A stretch of 64,000 nucleotides of DNA from WHSW01 sp963851045. GTDB taxonomy: Bacteria; Actinomycetota; Thermoleophilia; Solirubrobacterales; 70-9. The notes below the pieces were generated by a model. The model was not told the origin of the DNA. It worked only from the letters and a program-made list of their open reading frames with translations, and did not search any database. Of the stretch, positions 57,457-64,000 are shown piece after piece. Made by a program: the position numbers and the translations under genes. The DNA is taken from NCBI GenBank assembly GCA_963851045.1, contig CAWKNC010000002.1, positions 868,001-932,000 on the forward strand, given 5' to 3'. The first letter of the stretch is position 1; the number at the start of each line of letters is the position of its first letter.

Positions 57457-58278
57457 CTAAGACAGCGAGGTGAGGAGCTCGTCCGTCGCCTCGGCCGGTT
57501 CCTGGCCGAGCGAGGGAACGCCGTCGCGTCCGGCGACGAGACGCGCCGCGCGGTAGCCGTAGAGGCGAGCGCTCGCGTCTGAGCTGCGCAGGGCGCGCAG
57601 CGGCTCCGAGAGGACGTCGAGACGAGCCTCGGATCCGCAGATCACCACGGCACGTGGTGAGAGTGCGCGCAGGGCACTGCGGAAGCGGCCTTCGGCAAGC
57701 CCGGTGGAGAGAAGTAGTACGCGCAGGCCGGCGCGTCGCAGGAAGAGCTCGAGCGCCTGCACATGAACGGACTCGACGCCGATCGGCGACCCCGAATCGA
57801 GCAGAAGCACGCCCTCGCTGCGCGTCGCGCCGGGTGAGAGGCGGCGCGCGCGATGAAGCCAGCCGGTTGCCCAGCGGCATGCGTACTCGAGCTCGGCCTC
57901 GCCGTTGGGGCGTTGGGCGGCGAGCTGGAGCGCGGGGAGCAGAACCTCGGAAACCGTTCGTTCCACCGAGCGGACGGCGAGGCTCTCCTCGAGCTCGCGG
58001 TCGGCCTCGATCTCGTCGAAGCCCTCGAAGGTTGCGACAAGCCGTGGGGGGGAGGCGGGACCGCGACCGCGCATGCGAGCGACCTCGACGGCGCTTGAGA
58101 TGTTGTGAGTCTCGCGCAGCGCCTCGCGCAGCGCCTCGACCTCGTCAAGCAGATAGAGCCGGTGATTGCCCGGGGTGCGATGCGGGTTTGGGTACCCGAG
58201 TCGGCGCTCCCAGCTGCGCAGGGTGCTGGCGCTCACTCCGAGCATCTCGGCGGCTGCGTTGATCCTGATCCCACTCAT
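57457..58278 (-). CDS. MerR-family regulator with a B12-binding-like C-terminal domain
   Basis: 273 residues. The N-terminal MerR winged helix (about 1-70) has INAAAEMLGVSASTLRSWERR and HRTPGNHRLYLLDEVEAL. The C-terminal part (about 95-273) follows the CarH/LitR plan: a four-helix region with ATGWLHRARRL, then a Rossmann-like domain with VLLLDSGSPIGVESVHVQALELFLR in part. His172 lies where the cobalamin-binding DxHxxG is expected, but the sequence is ESVHVQA, so the Gly and Asp are missing. It may have lost B12 binding or use another ligand. The long inverted repeat follows its stop. Confidence 0.72.
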   Translation of the reverse strand: MSGIRINAAAEMLGVSASTLRSWERRLGYPNPHRTPGNHRLYLLDEVEALREALRETHNISSAVEVARMRGRGPASPPRLVATFEGFDEIEADRELEESLAVRSVERTVSEVLLPALQLAAQRPNGEAELEYACRWATGWLHRARRLSPGATRSEGVLLLDSGSPIGVESVHVQALELFLRRAGLRVLLLSTGLAEGRFRSALRALSPRAVVICGSEARLDVLSEPLRALRSSDASARLYGYRAARLVAGRDGVPSLGQEPAEATDELLTSLS

Positions 58279-58333
58279 CGGCGCGGGATCTCAGCAGGTT
58301 CTGCCAGCTCTTACAAGGTTTTTGAGATTTGCG

Positions 58334-59302
58334 CTACGGATCTTGCAGAATGGATGGGCGCTCGGCGTTGGGGCTTCGGCCCACCGTGACGCCCGCCGCC
58401 TTTGCCGCATACGTTGCTTCGGCGGCGCTCTCAAGCAGCCGCTCCGCGTTGAGTCCGTCGGTCGGGCAATCGACGATTCCGGTCGCAACGGCGATCCGTG
58501 GTCCCTCGTGCACCTGCGAACGCGCGATCAGATCGGCGATGCGGTCGGCGAGCGGAACGAGGTTGTCAGCCCGGGTGTGGGGGGCGAGGATCGCGAACTC
58601 GTCCTCCTCGAGGCGAAAGACCTGATCGACCTCGCGGACCTGACGGCGAAGCACAGCGGCAACGGCGCTGAGCATCCGGTCACCTCCGCTGTGGCCGTAC
58701 GCGTCGTTGACCTTGCCGAGGCCATCGACATCGATCAGCGCGAGCGCAAACTCGGTGCCGTAGCGGCGTTGCTCGGCGAGAAGGGTCCGCAGGCGCTCGT
58801 CGAAGCTGCGCGACCCGGGAAGCCCGGTCAGCGGATCCTCGTCGACCTTGACCGTCGGCGAAACCGAGACGCCCTCACGGGTCGACGCAATCGCCGAATC
58901 GATCGCGCCGAATAGTTCTGCGAGGGCGACGACGTCGCGAGCGAAGTCGCCCGGCGTGCGTTCACCCTTGCGTCGCAGCGCCTCGATGAGAATCGCCTGA
59001 AGCGCGCCGAGATCGCGCGGAAGCCGCGCCGCGCCGCCAGCGCTCTCGCGAAGCCTCGCAAACGCGAGTGCGTGCTCGACCAGTGGGGGGCTGAGCTCCA
59101 ACTCCGACGCTTCCAGCGCGTGCGGAACCTCGTCGAGGATCGCATCGATCAGCTTCGGCGCCTGTTCGGTGAACTGGGCAAGCGGAAGCTCGCCGACGTC
59201 GGTGAGCGAGGTGCGCTCAATCAGACGTACGAGCCATTCCTTGGCAAGGCGGTCGCGTTCGCCCGTCGAGCGCGCGATCTGACTTCCGTGCGAGTCGTCC
59301 AC
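58334..59302 (-). CDS. GGDEF-domain protein with degenerate EEDEF signature
   Basis: 322 residues. The N-terminal half (about 1-150) is helical with no recognised sensor domain. The GGDEF domain begins at DPLTGLPGSRSFDERL, has the metal-site IDVDGLGKVNDAYGH and the signature RLEEDEF at 230-236, where EE replaces the GG needed to hold GTP in typical cyclases. Activity is therefore doubtful; it could be a weak cyclase or a GTP/c-di-GMP sensor. GTG start with TACCGT 8 nt upstream. It is divergent from the SpoIIE-type gene. Confidence 0.82.
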   Translation of the reverse strand: MDDSHGSQIARSTGERDRLAKEWLVRLIERTSLTDVGELPLAQFTEQAPKLIDAILDEVPHALEASELELSPPLVEHALAFARLRESAGGAARLPRDLGALQAILIEALRRKGERTPGDFARDVVALAELFGAIDSAIASTREGVSVSPTVKVDEDPLTGLPGSRSFDERLRTLLAEQRRYGTEFALALIDVDGLGKVNDAYGHSGGDRMLSAVAAVLRRQVREVDQVFRLEEDEFAILAPHTRADNLVPLADRIADLIARSQVHEGPRIAVATGIVDCPTDGLNAERLLESAAEATYAAKAAGVTVGRSPNAERPSILQDP

Positions 59303-59310
59303 GCATGCGC

Positions 59311-59316
59311 ACGGTA
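59311..59316 (-). promoter_or_regulatory. -10 hexamer for the GGDEF gene
   Basis: On the minus strand TACCGT lies 8 nt before the GTG start at 59302. Confidence 0.4.
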
Positions 59317-59384
59317 TCCGGTTGGGCGGTCGTAGCGCCGCAGTGGGGCGGACGAAGCGCGCGCAAGCGGTGGAAGATGGCGTC

Positions 59385-59390
59385 TAGACT
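59385..59390 (+). promoter_or_regulatory. -10 hexamer for the SpoIIE-type gene
   Basis: TAGACT lies 8 nt before the GTG start at 59399; the same hexamer precedes the gene at 27155. Confidence 0.45.
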
Positions 59391-59398
59391 CGCCCAGG

Positions 59399-60628
59399 GT
59401 GGCCCCCGAAGACACAACATCAGGCCGCGGGGGCGAGCGGGCAGCGGAGGGGGAAACGGACGATCCGATCATCGGGGCGACGATGGACGGGCTCCGCCTT
59501 GCCGCCAAGGAGGTCGAGCACGTTGCGGCCGTGGCCGAGACGCTTCAACGCAGCCTCCTGCCCGATCGCCTGCCCGATCTTCCGGGGCTCCAGGTGGCGG
59601 CTCGCTACGTCGCCGGTGCTGCGGACGCCCAGGTCGGCGGAGATTGGTATGACGTCATCGCGCTGCGCGACGGCCACGCCGCGATCGCGATCGGCGACGT
59701 GGTCGGACATGGGCTCGACGCAGCGGCGCGCATGGCACGACTACAGAACGCGCTCCGCGCCTACGCCCTGGAGGGTCTGCGGCCATCGCTGGTGCTCGAG
59801 CGCATGAACGGCTTCGCCCGCGAGGTGTCGGGCGGCCCGATGGCGACGCTGATGTATGGGGTCCTCGATCCCGACGAGGGGCGCCTGCGGCTGGCGACCG
59901 CCGGCCATCCGCCGCCCCTGGTGATCCCGCCCGACGGGGAGGCCTACTTCGCCGAGGGCCCGCCGGGCAGCCCGCTCGGGGTTGTCCCGTTCCCGACCTA
60001 TGAGGAGACGACGATTCCCCTCGTTCCCGGTGCCACCGTCCTGCTCTACACCGATGGGCTCGTCGAACGTCCACAGGTCTCGCTCGACGAGGGCCTCGAG
60101 TGGCTGCGGGGGTTCTCCAGAGGCGGGCACGGAACTCCCGATGAGCTCTGCGGTGCGCTGCTGCAGGAGCGTTTCGCCGGCGTGGCTCCGCGCGACGACG
60201 TCGCCCTGCTGGCGGCTCGAGTCGAGCCGGTCTCACTTGATCGCACCGAGATCACACTGCGCGCCGAGCCAGAGTCGCTCGCGCAAATGCGCCGCGCGCT
60301 GACCCGCTGGCTGCGCGCGATCGGAGCCAGCGACACCGAGGCGTACGAGACGCTGGTCGCCGCCGGGGAGGCATGCGCCAACGCGGTTGCCCACGCCTAC
60401 CCGCCCGGCGAGGCCTCCTATGTGCTCGAGGCGGTGCGCCTTCCGGACGGTCTCGAGATCAGCGTTCGAGACTTCGGAACTTGGAGGCCGCCGCGCGAGG
60501 GTTCGCAGGGCCGGGGAATGATGCTGATCGAGCAATTGATGGACGAAGTGGACATCGACCGGGGGCGCGCCGGAACGATCGTCAAGATGAAGCGCATGCT
60601 TCGCGCTGCCCCGCCAACAAAAAGCTGA
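59399..60628 (+). CDS. SpoIIE-type PP2C phosphatase with HATPase (anti-sigma kinase) domain
   Basis: 409 residues. A PPM/SpoIIE phosphatase domain (about 40-245) has the metal motifs VGGDWYDVI, GDVVGHGLDA and RDDVALL. A GHKL/HATPase domain (about 270-405) has the N-box AGEACANAVAHAY and G-box GRGMMLIEQLMDEV, as in SpoIIAB/RsbW kinases. One protein thus holds both the phosphatase and the kinase of a partner-switching module. Its stop overlaps the STAS gene start by one base. The likely substrate is that STAS protein. No sensor domain is visible. Confidence 0.9.
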   Translation: MAPEDTTSGRGGERAAEGETDDPIIGATMDGLRLAAKEVEHVAAVAETLQRSLLPDRLPDLPGLQVAARYVAGAADAQVGGDWYDVIALRDGHAAIAIGDVVGHGLDAAARMARLQNALRAYALEGLRPSLVLERMNGFAREVSGGPMATLMYGVLDPDEGRLRLATAGHPPPLVIPPDGEAYFAEGPPGSPLGVVPFPTYEETTIPLVPGATVLLYTDGLVERPQVSLDEGLEWLRGFSRGGHGTPDELCGALLQERFAGVAPRDDVALLAARVEPVSLDRTEITLRAEPESLAQMRRALTRWLRAIGASDTEAYETLVAAGEACANAVAHAYPPGEASYVLEAVRLPDGLEISVRDFGTWRPPREGSQGRGMMLIEQLMDEVDIDRGRAGTIVKMKRMLRAAPPTKS

Positions 60629-60993
60629 TGAGCCAGCTCGCCGAGTTTGGATTCGAGGAACGTGGTTCGGTGCTGATCGCCTCGGTCACCGGGGAGATCG
60701 ACGGTTCGAACGCGGCCGATCTGCGCCTCGCGCTTGCCGACCGTCTCCCGAGCACCGCCAGCGCCCTGGTGCTGGACCTCACCGAGACCTCCTACCTCGA
60801 CAGCGGCGGCATCCACGCCCTGTTCGAGCTCGGCCGCAGGCTTGCCGCCCGGCGCCAGGCTCTGCGCCTGGTTGTGCCGGCGGCCGCGCCGATGCGCCGC
60901 GTGCTGGAGCTCTGCGCGGTCGATGCGGTTGCGCCGATGGACACGGAGCTCGCGGCCTCGCTGCGCGCGCTCGATCCTCAGGCTCAGGCCTAG
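60628..60993 (+). CDS. STAS-domain anti-anti-sigma factor
   Basis: 121 residues, SpoIIAA/RsbV-like. The core LVLDLTETSYLDSGGIHALFELG carries the phosphorylatable Ser59 of the DS(S/G)G motif (only DSGG is quoted here), followed by a VLELCAVDAV helix. ATG 60628 overlaps the phosphatase/kinase stop by one base; a longer in-frame start at 60373 lies inside that gene. When dephosphorylated it should bind the kinase/anti-sigma and release a sigma factor. No sigma factor gene is in the window. Confidence 0.88.
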   Translation: MSQLAEFGFEERGSVLIASVTGEIDGSNAADLRLALADRLPSTASALVLDLTETSYLDSGGIHALFELGRRLAARRQALRLVVPAAAPMRRVLELCAVDAVAPMDTELAASLRALDPQAQA

Positions 60994-61002
60994 CGAGACC
61001 GC

Positions 61003-61794
61003 TCAGACGATTCGCGGTCCGGCCGACCACGAGGCTGAGAAGCGATCCATCGCACGGGCGAGGCGGTCGTGGATCTCCCCACCGTCAAGGATGACCTCCG
61101 CAACGCGGTTGGCGAAGGCCTGGAGGAGAAGCATCTCGCTGCGTCCGATCGGCCGGCTGGGGCGTGGCCGCAGAGCGATTACGCCGAGCAACCTGCCGCC
61201 GCCGACCATCGGCGCTGCGATCAGGGCGCTCGCACTACCCCCTGAGCCCGCGTGATGAAGCAACTGCGCGCGACGTTCGAGCGCGGCACGGCCGAGAGGA
61301 CCCTCGCCCAGGGCGACGACCTCCGCGAGCTGAGCGCTGGGGTCTGTCCCCGCCACGGCCGCGACGCGGCGTAGCGAGAGGCCGTCCTCCTCGGCAAGGT
61401 AGACCCCGCCGCCGTCGACGTCGTAGAGCGCGATGAGACCGTCGAGCATGGCGCTGAGGCCGCTGGTCGGATCAGTGGAGGCCGTGGCCAGCGGGGTGGA
61501 GGAGGGGGCGGGGCGCTCGGCGGGCACCTGCGTAAACGCATCTGCGGTGATTTCGTTTCCTCTCAGGGCAAGCGCCACCGCCTGCGAACGGGTCGAGGCC
61601 CCGAGCTTGGTCATCGCATTGCGGACGTGGGTGCGGACCGTCTCGGGGGAGAGCACGAGCTCGCCGGCAATCTGGGCGCCGCTCAGGCCCTCGGCAAGGA
61701 GCCCGAGAATCTCACGCTCTCGTCGAGTCAAGGGGACGCGGCCACTCCCGACATCGGCGGGTGCCGCAACTCGGATCTCTTCCTGAGGTTGCAT
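61003..61794 (-). CDS. LuxR-type HTH regulator with C-terminal GAF domain
   Basis: 263 residues. A LuxR/NarL HTH lies at the N-terminus (about 21-85: LTRREREILGLLAEGLSGAQIA and a SPETVRTHVRNAMTKLG end). A GAF domain follows (about 108-235: LIALYDVDGGGVYLAEEDG, LGVIALRPRP). The order is reversed compared with the usual sensor-then-HTH arrangement. It converges on the STAS gene with 9 bases between stops. It probably couples a small ligand or redox state to transcription of envelope genes nearby. Confidence 0.82.
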   Translation of the reverse strand: MQPQEEIRVAAPADVGSGRVPLTRREREILGLLAEGLSGAQIAGELVLSPETVRTHVRNAMTKLGASTRSQAVALALRGNEITADAFTQVPAERPAPSSTPLATASTDPTSGLSAMLDGLIALYDVDGGGVYLAEEDGLSLRRVAAVAGTDPSAQLAEVVALGEGPLGRAALERRAQLLHHAGSGGSASALIAAPMVGGGRLLGVIALRPRPSRPIGRSEMLLLQAFANRVAEVILDGGEIHDRLARAMDRFSASWSAGPRIV

Positions 61795-62064
61795 AATTGT
61801 GCGTAAACTCCGAAATGCCTGGGAAGCTCTCCCGGGCGAGAAAGGCCGGCCACGACGCAGTTGGGACCAGGCGCGAATCTATCACTACCCGGTTTGAGGT
61901 AATGCAGGTTCCGTTTCCTGGTAATTCCCCCGGTTCTGATTTGACGGGCTGGCCACCACCCCTAAAACTCGTACGCACCGATGCCGAACTAGGTATCAGG
62001 CGACTTGCTCGGCTGGAAGGTGAACCACCGGGCGGGGGGAAACAGGGCAGCTACAACTAGGAAG

Positions 62065-62460
62065 GTGATCACTATCTCCAGCAACCACGCAAGCTTTCGC
62101 AAGCTCTTCGCGCTAGTTCTGACCGTCGCGGCGTTTGCCGCCATTCCGACGGTCGCCGGTGCGCAGACCATCGATCCGACAACGGATCAATACGACAACA
62201 CGCTCCAGCAGGTCTCTCAGGGCGGGAGCGCCTGTGAGAACGCCGCTCCCGGTTCGGCCGCTGCGGCCGAGTGCGCCCCGCCTCCTTCGAGCTGTGAGGA
62301 TCGTGCCGCCAACGGTTCGGGTGAGGACTGCACACCTGAAGCCGGTGGGCTGCCCTTCACGGGTCTCGACGTCGCCGCGCTGGCCGCGGTCGCTGGATTC
62401 CTGCTGCTTGCCGGAATCGGCCTCCGTCGCGCACGCTTTGGGGAGCGCACCCAGGCCTAA
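62065..62460 (+). CDS. Sortase substrate: small secreted protein with LPFTG anchor
   Basis: 131 residues from GTG 62065, preceded by TAGGAAG. Residues 1-33 are a signal peptide ending AGAQ. The mature part is short and acidic with four Cys (AGSACENA-type C-x and PSSCEDRA, EDCTPEAG). The C-terminus is a sorting signal: LPFTG at about 97-101, a hydrophobic stretch AALAAVAGFLLLAGIGL and RRARFGER. It should be linked to the wall by a sortase such as that at 46081. Its stop overlaps the sugar transferase start (TAATG). The 270 bases upstream hold no clear gene or known RNA. Confidence 0.75.
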   Translation: MITISSNHASFRKLFALVLTVAAFAAIPTVAGAQTIDPTTDQYDNTLQQVSQGGSACENAAPGSAAAAECAPPPSSCEDRAANGSGEDCTPEAGGLPFTGLDVAALAAVAGFLLLAGIGLRRARFGERTQA

Positions 62461-63923
62461 TGGCGACGGCGGAGATCGAGACGATCTCGACGAGGCTCGC
62501 CTCGGCAAGCCGTCCTTCCCGTCGGGGGCTGCGCGCGCTGGAAGCGCAGCGGATGATCGATCTCTGTGCTCTGCGGCTGGCACCTTCGCTGGCCGCAGGG
62601 CTCATCGCCTTCTCGCACACCCGTCGCGTCGGTGACGGGGTCATCGTTTTCGCCGGAGTCCTGATCGCCGCTCTCGCCGCGGGGCGCTCGGGGCTCCCGC
62701 TCAACCTGATGCCCGCGAGTCGGATCATCCTTGGGCTGGCTGTGCCGGTGATCGGCATTGCTGGCGCGTGGCTGATCTCGCTCGCGGCAGGTCAGAACTA
62801 CTCAATCTTCGAGTATGAGGCGGCCCTGCTCGGGGCATGGCTGGTGACCGCGATTGCAACCGCGATCAAGAATCGACTCGAAAAACCGCTGCGAGCCCGG
62901 GTCGCGGTTATCGGGCCGCGAGAGTTCGCCGCCGACTTTGCGGCTGAGCTCGCTGCCGCCAACGTCGGCACCTACGACGTCGTCGGCTGGATCGATTCGC
63001 GCGGTCCCGGTGAGTACCGCGATATGCGCTGGCTCGGCAACCTCGATGGCCTGCGCTCGGAGATCCTTGCCGAGCGCATCGAGCTGATCGTGCTCGGCCC
63101 GCAGCAGCCTGGCGAGCCGGGTGAGAGTCCCCGTGAGGACGTCTTCGCGCGTGTCGCTGACGAGTGCGTGGATCTCCCGGTCCGGCTGATCGCCGCCAAC
63201 CAGCTCTACGAAGAGGTTCTCGGCCACGTTCCGGTCGGGATGATCGACGCTGCCTGGTATCGCTACATCATGCACCCGCGCTTCCGCGCGTCGGGCCCGT
63301 ACACCAAGCGCGCATTCGACCTTTTGTTCGGGAGCGTCATCGCCTTTCTGTTTCTCCCGGTGGTCGCGCTGGCAGCGATCGCGATCAAGCTCGAAGACCG
63401 CGGGCCGGTCCTCTACCGCCAGCGTCGCCTCGGCGAGCTCGGTGACAGCTTCGAGATCCTGAAGCTGCGAACGATGCGCACCGACGCCGAAGCCGACGGC
63501 CCGCAGTGGTCCACCGAGGGTGACGATCGCGTGACCCGGATCGGTCGCCTGCTGCGCCGCTCGCATATCGACGAGGTCCCGCAGCTTTGGAACGTCCTGC
63601 GTGGCGACATGACGTTGGTCGGGCCGCGTCCTGAGCGGCCCGAGATGGTGAGCGAGCTCGAGCGCCGCTTCCCGCACTACACGCGCCGGCAGCTGGTCAA
63701 GCCGGGCATCGCTGGATGGGCCGCTCTGCGCTGTGGCTACGCGGGGTCCGACATCGGCACGGCCTGGAAGCTCTGTCACGACCTCTTCTACATCAAGCGC
63801 CGTTCCATGCTCGCCGACACGCTGATCCTCGCCGAGACCGGCGTTGAGGTCTTCCGCGACGCCCACCGCGCCCTTAGAGCGCCGGGCGAGCGCTTTCTCG
63901 TGGGCGAGCAGACAAGTGCCTAA
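62460..63923 (+). CDS. Polyprenyl-phosphate sugar transferase (WbaP/WcaJ type)
   Basis: 487 residues. Four to five N-terminal membrane helices are followed by a Rossmann-like cytoplasmic domain (VIGPREFAADFAAEL) and the catalytic C-terminal domain (about 280-487) with KRAFDLLFGSVIAFLFLP, LRTMRTDAE, SHIDEVPQLWNVLRGDMTLVGPRPE in part and the RRQLVKPGIAGWAAL segment. It puts the first sugar phosphate on undecaprenyl phosphate, starting the exopolysaccharide made by the locus at 27-44 kb. It is coupled to the LPFTG gene upstream and overlapped by the response regulator downstream. Confidence 0.92.
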   Translation: MATAEIETISTRLASASRPSRRGLRALEAQRMIDLCALRLAPSLAAGLIAFSHTRRVGDGVIVFAGVLIAALAAGRSGLPLNLMPASRIILGLAVPVIGIAGAWLISLAAGQNYSIFEYEAALLGAWLVTAIATAIKNRLEKPLRARVAVIGPREFAADFAAELAAANVGTYDVVGWIDSRGPGEYRDMRWLGNLDGLRSEILAERIELIVLGPQQPGEPGESPREDVFARVADECVDLPVRLIAANQLYEEVLGHVPVGMIDAAWYRYIMHPRFRASGPYTKRAFDLLFGSVIAFLFLPVVALAAIAIKLEDRGPVLYRQRRLGELGDSFEILKLRTMRTDAEADGPQWSTEGDDRVTRIGRLLRRSHIDEVPQLWNVLRGDMTLVGPRPERPEMVSELERRFPHYTRRQLVKPGIAGWAALRCGYAGSDIGTAWKLCHDLFYIKRRSMLADTLILAETGVEVFRDAHRALRAPGERFLVGEQTSA

Positions 63924-64000
63924 GGCCCACGGCGCAGGCCTCGAGAGCGCCGGCCAGGTCGCGGCCAGCGCCCAGGTCCTACTCATCGTCGACGACGAAT
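63916..64000 (+). CDS. Response regulator, N-terminal start (cut by window edge)
   Basis: GTG 63916 overlaps the sugar transferase stop by 8 bases. The 28 visible residues end in VLLIVDDE, the first strand and acidic pocket of a receiver domain. The rest is outside the window. Coupling to the sugar transferase suggests control of exopolysaccharide or surface functions. Confidence 0.6.
   Translation, partial: MPKAHGAGLESAGQVAASAQVLLIVDDE

Noticed and set aside
61795..62064. Possible c-di-GMP riboswitch upstream of the LPFTG gene, suggested by the neighbouring signalling genes
   Set aside because: The conserved GEMM blocks were not found when read in either orientation; no known RNA recognised.
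1..64000. CRISPR arrays, IS elements, prophage, integrase or attachment sites
   Set aside because: No regularly spaced repeats, transposase, integrase or phage-like genes were seen.

Overview
The window is a 64 kb stretch of a very GC-rich bacterial chromosome. The evidence for an actinobacterium is the strongly G/C-biased third codon positions, frequent GTG/TTG starts, BldC-like and WbaP-type genes, a c-di-AMP riboswitch ahead of an Rpf-like cell-wall enzyme, and the run thrS-infC-rpmI-rplT-rRNA methyltransferase-pheS-pheT followed directly by argCJBD. By inference a deep-branching actinobacterium of the Thermoleophilia/Solirubrobacterales type fits best, but the sequence alone does not prove the taxon. 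No insertion sequence, prophage or CRISPR array was seen.

Layout: (1) 1-946, a GST-like gene (cut by the window edge) divergent from a TetR regulator, with a perfect 20-bp palindrome between them. (2) 1252-6665, a zinc unit: ZnuA-type lipoprotein, two ABC permeases, the ATPase and a Fur/Zur repressor, plus a secreted HEYNH metalloprotease divergent from znuA; Zur-box-like sites lie at both divergent starts. (3) 6680-13574, envelope and secreted proteins (NfeD-like, RTX-like, Tat-exported phospholipase C, penicillin-acylase-family hydrolase, polytopic membrane protein) and a tRNA-Val with an odd anticodon loop. (4) 13576-25714, core translation genes running into arginine biosynthesis argCJBD, mostly joined by 1-8 nt overlaps; argG is separate at 46841.

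(5) 25721-44494, an exopolysaccharide locus with genes on both strands: five glycosyltransferases, a Wzx-type flippase, a Wzy-type ligase/polymerase, a Wzz/BY-kinase, a C5-epimerase-polysaccharide deacetylase fusion, a second deacetylase-like protein, a parallel beta-helix secreted protein, a GNAT enzyme and a cupin. The initiating sugar transferase is at 62460, coupled to an LPFTG-bearing surface protein. (6) 44564-46830, two tandem coiled-coil proteins sharing a C-terminal domain, then a sortase. (7) 48107-53499, a 1374-residue secreted sugar-dehydrogenase-like protein with PKD and cadherin-like repeats, a 50-residue membrane protein, and an Rpf/transglycosylase-like protein behind a c-di-AMP (ydaO-type) riboswitch.

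(8) 53693-64000, a signalling-rich end: MFS transporter, HD-GYP protein, BldC-like regulator, MerR-like regulator with a B12-domain-like C-terminus, GGDEF protein with a degenerate EEDEF signature, SpoIIE-type phosphatase/kinase, STAS anti-anti-sigma factor, LuxR-GAF regulator and the start of a response regulator. A ~220-nt imperfect inverted repeat sits among them. Across the window at least a dozen start codons lie only 6-10 nt downstream of a TANNNT hexamer, so leaderless mRNAs appear common here.
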